The notes beneath the pieces were generated by a model. That model made no database searches. It saw nothing but the letters and a program-made list of their open reading frames with translations, and had not been told where the DNA came from. Below, one piece after another: positions 1 through 7,310 of a stretch of 64,000 bases of DNA; positions within the stretch are counted from its first letter, which is position 1; the number at the start of each line of letters is the position of its first letter. This DNA comes from Planctomycetota bacterium (GTDB lineage: Bacteria > Planctomycetota > UBA8742 > UBA2392), in NCBI GenBank assembly GCA_019636215.1, contig JAHBXZ010000003.1:186001-250000 (forward strand), in the 5' to 3' direction. Made by a program: the position numbers and the translations under genes.

Positions 1-1240
1 CCGGGTTGACGGTGTCGTTGGCGCCGATCACCAGCACAACATCGGTGTTCTTGAAGTCGTCGTTAATCTGGTCCATTTCAAACAGCTGCTCGTAGGGCAC
101 GTTGGCTTCGGCCAGCAGCACGTTCATGTGGCCGGGCATGCGGCCCGCCACGGGGTGAATCGCGTAACGTACGGCACAGCCGCGGGCTTCCAGGATCTTG
201 GCCAGTTCACGAATGGCGTGCTGGGCCTGCGCAACTGCCATGCCGTAGCCGGGCACCACCACCATGGTCTGGGCATCGGCCATCAGCATGGCTGCGGTTT
301 CGGCGTCGGCGGATTTGACATTCTTGTATTCACTCTTGCCGCCGCCCGCACCCGAATCGGTGGCGCCGAACCCGCCGAACATCACGTTTGCAAGGCTGCG
401 GTTCATGGCCTTGCACATGATCATGGTCAGGATCAGGCCTGCAGCACCAACCAGCGAACCGGACACAATCAGCACCTGGCTGTTCAGGGCAAAACCGGCC
501 ATAGCCGCGGCAATGCCCGAGTAACTGTTCAGCAGCGAGATCACCACCGGCATGTCGCCACCGCCAATCGGGATCACCAGCGTAATGCCCAGCACCAGTG
601 CGATCAGCGAAACCAGGACCAGCATGGTCGTGCCGCCGATGCCGCCGATGAACCATACGCCCATGACCGTGCAACCAATGGCAACCAGCCCCAGCACAAT
701 GTTGATCACATGCCGCGCCGGCAGCAGGATGGGCTTGCCGGACATCTTTTCACTCAGCTTGAGAAACGCGATCACGCTGCCAGTGAAGGTAACGCAGCCG
801 ATCAGAATCGAAAGCATCACCGCCAGGCCGTTGACGTCGCCGCTGGCGCCGCCGATCAGCGCCCGGTTCAGTGGCTGCGACGGGATACCGCCATACGCAT
901 AAGCTGCGATTGCCACCAGCGCTGATGCCAGGCCGCCCGACCCGTTGAACAGGGCCACCATTTCAGGCATTTGGGTCATCTGCACCTTGATGGATGCCAC
1001 GGCACCGATCAGGCCGCCGATCACCAGGCCGATCACGATCCACAACGGGTTGATCGTGCCCATCTGCACAAGCTGCGCGACCACTGCCAGCAGCATCGCC
1101 AGCGCGGCCAGCCGGTTGCCGTTCTTGGCCGTTTTGACGCGGCCCATCATCATGATGCCGAACATGAACATCAGGATGGAAAGGATGTAGCCGAAGTGGG
1201 CCAGCAGCTCATTCAGCTTGAGTGTCGCGATTGCAAGCAC
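1..1240 (-). CDS. pntB: NAD(P) transhydrogenase subunit beta (partial, C-terminus beyond window)
   Basis: Membrane and NADP(H)-binding subunit of the proton-translocating transhydrogenase, which couples the proton gradient to hydride transfer from NADH to NADP+. About 413 residues are inside the window. The first ~260 form a chain of hydrophobic helices. Domain III then begins, with the nucleotide motif GYGMAVAQAQ and the signature GANDTVNP close to the window edge. The family is about 460 residues long, so roughly 50 C-terminal residues are missing because the window ends, not because the gene is broken. The start is a GTG (1238-1240) preceded by a GGAG ribosome site. It is the last gene of the pntAA-pntAB-pntB operon, 15 bases after pntAB. 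Confidence 0.95.
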   Translation of the reverse strand, partial: MLAIATLKLNELLAHFGYILSILMFMFGIMMMGRVKTAKNGNRLAALAMLLAVVAQLVQMGTINPLWIVIGLVIGGLIGAVASIKVQMTQMPEMVALFNGSGGLASALVAIAAYAYGGIPSQPLNRALIGGASGDVNGLAVMLSILIGCVTFTGSVIAFLKLSEKMSGKPILLPARHVINIVLGLVAIGCTVMGVWFIGGIGGTTMLVLVSLIALVLGITLVIPIGGGDMPVVISLLNSYSGIAAAMAGFALNSQVLIVSGSLVGAAGLILTMIMCKAMNRSLANVMFGGFGATDSGAGGGKSEYKNVKSADAETAAMLMADAQTMVVVPGYGMAVAQAQHAIRELAKILEARGCAVRYAIHPVAGRMPGHMNVLLAEANVPYEQLFEMDQINDDFKNTDVVLVIGANDTVNP

Positions 1241-1255
1241 GTGGTTTTCTCCGGG

Positions 1256-1540
1256 CTACTTCTTCGATCCGAACATCTTCAGCATGCGTTCCGTTACCAA
1301 GAAGCCGCCGACACAGTTCACCGTGGCAAACAGCACCGCCAGCATTCCGATTACGTGCGCCGTAAGGCCGCCGGCGCCGCCGGCCACCACCAGCGCGCCC
1401 AGAATCGTGATGCCAGAGATTGCGTTGGCACCCGACATCAACGGGGTGTGCAACGTGGGCGGCACCTTGTTGATCAGCTGAAAGCCGGCCACGCAGGCCA
1501 GCACGAATGTGTAGAAACCCATCAGGACTTCGCCGGTCAT
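1256..1540 (-). CDS. pntAB: NAD(P) transhydrogenase subunit alpha 2 (membrane part)
   Basis: A 94-residue membrane protein corresponding to the small hydrophobic segment of the alpha subunit, which forms part of the proton channel together with PntB. Three hydrophobic helices are visible, and the conserved stretch PLMSGANAISGI marks the family. The ATG overlaps the stop of pntAA by four bases (ATGA), which indicates translational coupling. A separate PntAB is the arrangement known from Rhodospirillum and Thermus; enterobacteria fuse it to PntAA. Confidence 0.95.
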   Translation of the reverse strand: MTGEVLMGFYTFVLACVAGFQLINKVPPTLHTPLMSGANAISGITILGALVVAGGAGGLTAHVIGMLAVLFATVNCVGGFLVTERMLKMFGSKK

Positions 1541-2814
1541 GACTTGTTCTCCTGGGTTGCGGCGGGCGCAGGTGACGCAGCCGGTGCCTCCACGGGCGCG
1601 GCCGGTGTCGCGGCCGCCGGTGCGGGCTCGGCCGGCTTGGCGGGCTCAGGCTTGGCCAATGGCGGCAGGCCCATCAGTTCGCGCACCTTGGGGTGATGCA
1701 CTTCGCCTTCGTGGCAGATCATCGCGCCGTTGACGATGTCGTCTTCATAGGTCCACTTGAAGACCTTCTCCTTGGACTCTTTGCTGACCTTGATCATCGA
1801 GTCCTGCACGATGTTCATTACGTTCTTGGCGTACATATCGCTGGCGTTGACACTGACTGTGCGCGGCCAGTTGGTTTCGCCGATGATCGTCACTCCGTGC
1901 TTCTCGACAATCTTGCCGGGTTCGGTCAGCGCGCAGTTGCCGCCGCGTTCGGCGGCCAGGTCCACAATCACGCTTCCGGCCCGCATGGACTTGACGTGGT
2001 CTTCGGTGATTGTGGTCGGGGCCTTCTTGTACGGGATCAACGCCGTGGTGATGATTGCGTCGGCGTTCTTGAAAGCCTCGGCCAGCATTGCGGCCTGGGC
2101 CTTCTTGTACTCTTCGGTCTGCTCTGCGGCGTAACCGCCGGTGCCCTGCTTGACCTCTACGCCCTGCACTTCCAGGAACTTGGCACCCAGCGACTCGGCC
2201 TGTTCTTTGGTTTCGGGGCGCGGGTCGGTGGCTTCCACGATGGCGCCAAGCCGCTTGGCCGTGGCAATCGCCTGCAGGCCGGCCACACCCACGCCGATGA
2301 TCACAAAGCGCGCAGGTTTGATGGTGCCTGCCGGCGTCATCATCATCGGCAGGATTTTGTTCAGGTGGTAAGCCGCCGCCACCACGGCCTTGTAGCCAGC
2401 CAGGTTGGCCTGGCTGGAAAGGGCGTCGTCTTTCTGGGCGCGGGTCGTGCGCGGAATCGCGTCCATCGAAAACGCGCTGATCTTGCGGTCGTTGAGGGCC
2501 TTGACGACATCGAGGTGCTCAAACGACCACAGAAAGCTGATAATGCTGCCGCCCTCACGGATCTGGGCAACCTGGTCAAGTGTCGGCACGGCGATCTGCA
2601 GGATGATGTCGGCCTCGCCCATCGCACTTACGCGGTCAGTGGCCACGGTGGCGCCGACGGCCGTGAATTGCTCGTCGCTGATGTGGCTGCCTTTGCCAAG
2701 GCCGGATTCAACCACAACCTTCAGGCCGTCCTTGAGCAGGCGCTTGATCGTGTCAGGCGTGGCGGCGCAGCGCAGCTCGCCATCGGGTTCCTTCGGGACG
2801 AAAATCGAAGTCAT
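1537..2814 (-). CDS. pntAA: NAD(P) transhydrogenase subunit alpha 1 (NAD-binding)
   Basis: Soluble NAD(H)-binding domain I of the transhydrogenase, related to alanine dehydrogenase, 425 residues. The N-terminus carries the typical VPKEPDGELR start of the family (usually PKE...ERRVA). A Rossmann loop IGVGVAGLQAIATAKRLGA lies near the middle, followed by TALIPYKKAPTTIT. The last ~35 residues are a low-complexity Ala/Pro tail, probably a flexible linker. The ATG at 2812-2814 is chosen over an upstream in-frame start because GGAGAAGCA precedes it and family similarity begins there. First gene of a three-gene operon with pntAB and pntB. Confidence 0.95.
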   Translation of the reverse strand: MTSIFVPKEPDGELRCAATPDTIKRLLKDGLKVVVESGLGKGSHISDEQFTAVGATVATDRVSAMGEADIILQIAVPTLDQVAQIREGGSIISFLWSFEHLDVVKALNDRKISAFSMDAIPRTTRAQKDDALSSQANLAGYKAVVAAAYHLNKILPMMMTPAGTIKPARFVIIGVGVAGLQAIATAKRLGAIVEATDPRPETKEQAESLGAKFLEVQGVEVKQGTGGYAAEQTEEYKKAQAAMLAEAFKNADAIITTALIPYKKAPTTITEDHVKSMRAGSVIVDLAAERGGNCALTEPGKIVEKHGVTIIGETNWPRTVSVNASDMYAKNVMNIVQDSMIKVSKESKEKVFKWTYEDDIVNGAMICHEGEVHHPKVRELMGLPPLAKPEPAKPAEPAPAAATPAAPVEAPAASPAPAATQENKS

Positions 2815-3009
2815 TGCTTCTCCGGACGCGCGGCAGGGTGTGCCCCAAGTCGCCGCAAGGGTCGATTTGCGCGGGTGGTTGTAGCAACAGGCGACGGTTG
2901 GGGCAAAGGGAGAGCAGGAGAACACAGGTTCCCGGTTCTGGGTTTCCGGTTTCGGGGACAACCAGGCGAATCTGCCGGCCCCACAACCCGGAACCCGGTA
3001 CCGCTGTTC

Positions 3010-4107
3010 CTACTCCTCCTCGCCGTACACCCGCTTCTTCCAGGCCGCACGGCGGGCTTTCTTCTCGGCCTTGGCGAGTATCTGATCAGCGCCTTTGTTG
3101 TGGGCCAGCCTCACAAGGGGCTGAATCTCGGGCAAGTCCGCCAGGGCCTGCATGGTGTCTGGCTGCAGGTCTTCGGTGCGGTCGGCCGGACGGGCACCGC
3201 AGGCGATCAGCCATGTAGCGGCCTGCGCGTTGCTGACGCCCAGCGACATCGCCATGGCGTTGCTGACAGATTTGCGCCGGTGCTGGAACAACAGGTGCGC
3301 CAGAGCACGCAATCGCGCAAAGGCAATCATGTCCGGTGGCACAGGCACTCCTGCCTGTGATCCGTGCGGCACTATCTCCACCAGCGCTGAATCCACCCGG
3401 GGCTTGGGCCAGAACACCTTGGCCGGAACCTTGCGGATCATGCGCGCCTTGGCCAGACGCGACAGCAGCAGGCCGGGAAGCCCCCACTCGGTGTCGCCGG
3501 GCCGGGCCGAGAGTTTCTCGCCGACCTCATGCTGCAGCATCACCACCATGCGCTCAAAGGGCAGTCGGGCTTCCAGCAGGGCAAACAGGATCGCAGTGGC
3601 CACGCTGTACGGCAGGTTCGCGACCATCTTCAGCCGCCCGCAGCGCGGGGCCTTGCCGGGAAGGTTCGAGGAAACCTCAAAGTCCTGGGGTGGCACAGAC
3701 ACTCTTGTCGGTGCACCACCTTCGACCCCGCCGATTTCGCCCGCCTCCAGATAACCACGCAGCAGGTCATGCAGCGCCGGGTTCAGGCCGGACTTTGCCA
3801 GCGCGTCACAGCGCACCTGAACCAGGTTCTGGCAACCCTCAAGCACCTCGCGCGAAAACTCGAACATGCCGCGGTCAACCTCGACCGTGATGACCAGGCC
3901 GGCGGCATCGCAAAGCAGGCCTGTCAAAGACCCCGCGCCGGTACCAACCTCGAGCACGCAGTCGCCGGCGTCGACCTCGGCATCGGCGACAATGGCGTGC
4001 AGCAGGTTGAAATCGGCCAGAAAGTTCTGGCCAAACTTCTTGTGCGGCCGCAGGCCAAAGGAGGCCATACGCTGCTTGATGTCCTGCAGTTTGAGGGGCT
4101 CAGGCAT
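3010..4107 (-). CDS. rsmA: 16S rRNA (adenine1518/1519-N6)-dimethyltransferase with in-frame repeat insertions
   Basis: RsmA/KsgA dimethylates two adjacent adenines near the 3' end of 16S rRNA. Visible motifs are FGQNFL (25-30), the SAM-binding EVGTGAGSLT (53-62), catalytic NLPY (164-167) and the FWPKPRVDSA block. The protein is 365 residues against about 270 usually. Much of the excess is an extra segment at about 118-158, between the SAM-binding part and NLPY, plus a small one at about 249-258 and a basic C-terminal tail. Both internal additions coincide with copies of a dispersed palindromic DNA repeat. The ATG at 4105-4107 has no strong ribosome site, and an upstream ATG at 4128 is possible but lies inside an intergenic repeat. 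Function confident; activity despite the insertions is inferred from the intact motifs. Confidence 0.93.
   Translation of the reverse strand: MPEPLKLQDIKQRMASFGLRPHKKFGQNFLADFNLLHAIVADAEVDAGDCVLEVGTGAGSLTGLLCDAAGLVITVEVDRGMFEFSREVLEGCQNLVQVRCDALAKSGLNPALHDLLRGYLEAGEIGGVEGGAPTRVSVPPQDFEVSSNLPGKAPRCGRLKMVANLPYSVATAILFALLEARLPFERMVVMLQHEVGEKLSARPGDTEWGLPGLLLSRLAKARMIRKVPAKVFWPKPRVDSALVEIVPHGSQAGVPVPPDMIAFARLRALAHLLFQHRRKSVSNAMAMSLGVSNAQAATWLIACGARPADRTEDLQPDTMQALADLPEIQPLVRLAHNKGADQILAKAEKKARRAAWKKRVYGEEE
3335..3360. repeat. dispersed palindromic repeat inside rsmA (copy 1)
   Basis: GGTGGCACAGGCACTCC followed by TGCCTGTG: an imperfect inverted repeat (CACAGGCA/TGCCTGTG). A related copy lies at 3689-3715. 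Read on the minus strand it is in frame with rsmA and encodes the short extra stretch near residue 250. Confidence 0.7.
3689..3715. repeat. dispersed palindromic repeat inside rsmA (copy 2)
   Basis: GGTGGCACAGACACTCTTG with a diverged right arm. It matches copy 1 at most positions and lies in the middle of the roughly 40-residue extra segment of RsmA, again keeping the frame open. Confidence 0.65.
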
Positions 4108-4111
4108 TCTT

Positions 4112-4187
4112 GGTCCACGGATGAACACAGATCAACACAGATACCACAGGAACACGTTATCCGTGTCCATCTGTGTCCATCTGTGGA
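4112..4187. repeat. intergenic palindromic repeat, GGTCCAC...GTGGA family (copy 1)
   Basis: The left part repeats ACACAGAT and the right part repeats ATCTGTG, so the whole element folds into a long imperfect hairpin. It fills the gap between hcrB and rsmA. A second member with perfect 11-base ends lies at 9734-9812. No coding capacity. Confidence 0.85.
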
Positions 4188-4188
4188 T

Positions 4189-5250
4189 TCAGCTTTTCGC
4201 GCCATCCCGCAATTCAGCCAGCAGGCGTCGCGTCAGCACGCCGCACATCTTCTTGCGGTAGCCCGGCTCCATCGGCACGTTCAGCTTGGGCTGGCACTGG
4301 GTCTGGATGTGCTTGCTGACTTGCTCGATCAGCGCGTCGTCAAGCTGCTTGCCGATCACGTCGGGCATGTTCTTGTAGGGGTCGGTCAACAGGTAGCTTG
4401 CCGGGGCCTTCACCTGCGCGGGCTTGCTGAAATCAAACAGCACCGGCGTGGTGTCCACCGCCCCCACCGCCACGCGCAGGGCTTTCACCTTGCCCTTGTC
4501 GAGGTCAAGCGCGATGCCGATTCCCGCGACCGGAAAGTCAATGCTCTGGCGCGGGGCAAGCTTTTTGTAGCCGCTGCGGACTTCGTGGGCCCACTTGGGC
4601 AGGCCGACCTTGACCAGGATCTCGCCGGGTTTGCGTTCAAAGCGCGCAATGCCGTCGCCAAAATAGAAGTCATTGAGCTTGAGCGTGCGTGAGCCTTCCG
4701 GCCCGGTGAACGTCACCTCCGCGCCCAGGGCAATCAGCATGGGCGCCAGGTCGCTGCTATGCGTGGCCACGCAGACCTTGTTGTTGAGGACGCTTTTGCC
4801 CCCCTCGTTGATCATCGGCACCACGTGGCAACGGTCGCCGTCGGCCTTGAGGCAATAGCCCAGCGAATGGCGCCAGAAGTAGCTCTGGTTGAAAAAGTGG
4901 CAGCGGTTGTCCAGCATCAGGTTGCCACCCAGCGTGCCCGATTCGCGCAGCAGCGGCGAGGCAATGTGACCGGCGGTGAAGGCCACGCTGCGCGGGACAT
5001 CGGCATTGCGTTCGATGTCGACAATGCGCACACCCGCGCCGATGGTGTCACGCGTGATCTGTTTGAGCTCGGCAATATGCGCCAGCGAGATTACGTGCCC
5101 ATGCGCGTTCAGGCCGCACTTGTAGTTGGGCAGCAGGTCCGTCCCGCCCGAGAGAAAGTCAAAGTCCCCGGCATGGGTTTTGGCAAGTTTGACCGCATCG
5201 GCCAGCGTGGCGGGCTGGTGGAGTTCAAACCTGGGCAGCAGCATGGTCAT
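4189..5250 (-). CDS. hcrB: FAD-binding beta subunit of a 4-hydroxybenzoyl-CoA reductase-type molybdenum hydroxylase
   Basis: FAD subunit of the xanthine-oxidase family, 353 residues. It relays electrons between the iron-sulfur subunit and an external carrier. The FAD-binding GGTDLLP (35-41) and SGTLGGN (104-110) motifs are present. Between them and the C-terminal domain lies a loop with C117, C133, C141 and C160. Such an insert carrying an extra [4Fe-4S] cluster is the hallmark of 4-hydroxybenzoyl-CoA reductase beta subunits and is absent from xanthine dehydrogenases. The C-terminal CO-dehydrogenase flavoprotein domain is complete. The gene lies 15 bases after the DUF262 gene that separates it from hcrA. 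The true substrate cannot be fixed from sequence because no other aromatic-degradation gene is in the window. Confidence 0.85.
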   Translation of the reverse strand: MTMLLPRFELHQPATLADAVKLAKTHAGDFDFLSGGTDLLPNYKCGLNAHGHVISLAHIAELKQITRDTIGAGVRIVDIERNADVPRSVAFTAGHIASPLLRESGTLGGNLMLDNRCHFFNQSYFWRHSLGYCLKADGDRCHVVPMINEGGKSVLNNKVCVATHSSDLAPMLIALGAEVTFTGPEGSRTLKLNDFYFGDGIARFERKPGEILVKVGLPKWAHEVRSGYKKLAPRQSIDFPVAGIGIALDLDKGKVKALRVAVGAVDTTPVLFDFSKPAQVKAPASYLLTDPYKNMPDVIGKQLDDALIEQVSKHIQTQCQPKLNVPMEPGYRKKMCGVLTRRLLAELRDGAKS

Positions 5251-5265
5251 GGTTGGTCTCTTGGG

Positions 5266-7242
5266 CTAGGCGGTCTCAACTTGCCATTCAACATCCAGGC
5301 CGCTTTCTCGAACAACGTCGCGGCAGCGCTTCGCCGCCCCCGTAGCAGATGCGTGAACGTCGAAGAACACGCCGGGCGTTAGCTGGAGAGGGTTTCGGAG
5401 TCTATCGGAATTTGTGCCGCACCAATGAGGTAGCGCCGCCTGTAAGCGCTGAGGCAAGTCGTCATCTAGCTCGACCAGCTCACGCAAGGTTTCACGCAGA
5501 ACATCTGCCCACGTGTTTACTCGGATAGACTTCCCCGCAATCTTGAGTACTCGTGGCTTCGTCCCCGTCACATCCCCGGCAACGCGAGAACCTCCTGTCT
5601 CCTCTCCCGCAAAGTTCGGCCAAATTTCTCGCGCACGCTCAGCTAGCGCCCTTGCACGTCGCTCGATCGCAGTTCGATCCCACTTCTCGACATCGGCGAA
5701 GTAGCGGTTCAGTTGCACATGGCTTTCGGCAAGCAATTGCTTCTTTTCGGTGAAGTCGCTGTTGCTGAGTTCGGGGTTGTAGGCCGTCAGCGTCAGGTTG
5801 CCGAGCGTGTGAAGCCAAACCTCGTGGTCTTCGTCAGCCTGTGGGCCTAACATCTCGCGCCAAGCCTGCGTTAGAGCCTGCGGTAGGACATGCTCGATGG
5901 TCAATGAGTCAAATGGAACTTGCTCCTTGTGCTCATAAGACTCCTCCAACCTTTCAAGCAGGAGCTTGAGCCTTGTCCTGTCTCCGCTTGCATACAAAGA
6001 GGCGTTGCACAGCCGTTCCACGAACTCGCTGTCTCGCGGGTAGCGACGCGTAGCAAGTTCTTTCCTCAACGCTTCGCCAAAGTTGGGTTGCTGTCTGACT
6101 TTGGCAAACACGCCTGGGAACCACCGATTCACGTCGTTTGTAGCAACCGAACAGGCCGACCGCCGGAGAATGAAGTTCTCGATCAGATCCAGTGACTCTA
6201 CGAACACTCTCAGGCTCAGGCCGCCGCTAACGTAGTCATCGTACATTGCCATCAGCAATGGATGCGCCGTTGTGACGTCAAGGCGCTTGAGCCGTCCAAA
6301 CCTAACCCTGAGTTCCGGGTCTTCCTCGGCGAGGGCAGGTTCCGTTATTGCATGATAATAGCGCGAGAATCGTTCCAATCTGCTCAGGTAGCTCTCGATG
6401 TCTGCACCGGTTCGCGCTTGGTCCGCCTCTTTCTTCAGGTTCCAGTACACCGAATCCTTGCGAACCCAAGTGCCGCCAAGCATGAGAAAGTGACGCATGA
6501 ACTCCGTTGCACCTTCGCCGAGCCGTTCCTGAATCGGGAGCCAAAGCTTGCGAAACACGCGCTCCTGATCGTTGATGTGCACGCGCATCAGGAAGTAATT
6601 TCGGATAAGGTCGGCCTGCGTAAGATCACGACCCTTCGAGTTCAAGGATTCGAAAACAACATGTGGGTTGTCGGATTCATCCAGAACGACGCTCACCAAA
6701 ATTAGTCTCGACACGACGACGCTCTTGCATTGCTCCAAGGCTGCAGCGTCAAAAGTCTTCACCTTGCGCGAGAACCAACGGTAACACTTACCTATCGAGG
6801 TGTCGGGTTTTGTTTCTTCACTCTGGATGAGAGAGATAAAACTAGCCCTGTCGGACTGCGTTGGTAGCAGTTTAAAGTGGTCATTGCCCTGCTTGTAGGC
6901 ATTCTTTAGAAGAGTGTTGTCTATCTCCGGACCGAGTGTCGGCATCTTTAGTACGTTGGCGTGGTCACGCATAGCCGCCAACAGGATGAAAAGCGTTGTC
7001 AGGCGTTGCTGGCCATCTATCAGCAGATACTTGGCGACACCCTCGGGCACGGACTTGGCCGGGGCGGTTACGATAGGGCCAATGAAGTGCTCGCCTTCAG
7101 TGGTTTGGCCGAGATCGGTGATGTCGGTCCACAGCTGATCCCACTCCTTGCTGGTCCATGTGTATGGGCGCTGGAACAGAGGTACGAGGTACTGATTTGT
7201 ACCCTCGATCAACTTCTGCAGTTTGCTTTCGGTGGCTTTCAT
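5266..7242 (-). CDS. DUF262/DUF1524 protein (GmrSD-like, HNH nuclease), inserted in the hcr operon
   Basis: 658-residue protein with a DUF262 (ParB-like nucleotide-dependent) domain: FQRPYTW at 23-29, DGQQRL at 76-81 and FESLNSKGRDLTQADLI at 198-214. A DUF1524 His-Me finger nuclease domain follows, with IEHVLPQ at 449-455 and HTLGNLTL at 478-485. The last ~100 residues are a further domain I do not identify. Fused DUF262-DUF1524 proteins include the GmrSD type IV restriction enzymes against modified phage DNA, so a defence role is the leading inference. ATG 7240-7242 follows GGGAG at a normal distance; a GTG two codons upstream is less likely. The gene is visibly less GC-rich than its neighbours and splits hcrA from hcrB, which suggests acquisition by transfer. 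Confidence 0.88.
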   Translation of the reverse strand: MKATESKLQKLIEGTNQYLVPLFQRPYTWTSKEWDQLWTDITDLGQTTEGEHFIGPIVTAPAKSVPEGVAKYLLIDGQQRLTTLFILLAAMRDHANVLKMPTLGPEIDNTLLKNAYKQGNDHFKLLPTQSDRASFISLIQSEETKPDTSIGKCYRWFSRKVKTFDAAALEQCKSVVVSRLILVSVVLDESDNPHVVFESLNSKGRDLTQADLIRNYFLMRVHINDQERVFRKLWLPIQERLGEGATEFMRHFLMLGGTWVRKDSVYWNLKKEADQARTGADIESYLSRLERFSRYYHAITEPALAEEDPELRVRFGRLKRLDVTTAHPLLMAMYDDYVSGGLSLRVFVESLDLIENFILRRSACSVATNDVNRWFPGVFAKVRQQPNFGEALRKELATRRYPRDSEFVERLCNASLYASGDRTRLKLLLERLEESYEHKEQVPFDSLTIEHVLPQALTQAWREMLGPQADEDHEVWLHTLGNLTLTAYNPELSNSDFTEKKQLLAESHVQLNRYFADVEKWDRTAIERRARALAERAREIWPNFAGEETGGSRVAGDVTGTKPRVLKIAGKSIRVNTWADVLRETLRELVELDDDLPQRLQAALPHWCGTNSDRLRNPLQLTPGVFFDVHASATGAAKRCRDVVRESGLDVEWQVETA

Positions 7243-7310
7243 CGACACTCCCGAATCTCATATCCGTCGCCAAAGTCAACACTTTCGGCGCCAACTCATA
7301 GTGCCCATGC

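Noticed and set aside
1693-3360. 555-codon plus-strand frame across pntAA and rsmA
   Set aside because: It runs antisense through two well-identified genes and the gap between them, and its translation has no recognisable domain.
4112-4187. Repeated ACACAGAT units as a CRISPR array
   Set aside because: Units are only 8-20 bases, arranged as an inverted repeat with no regular spacers and no cas genes near.
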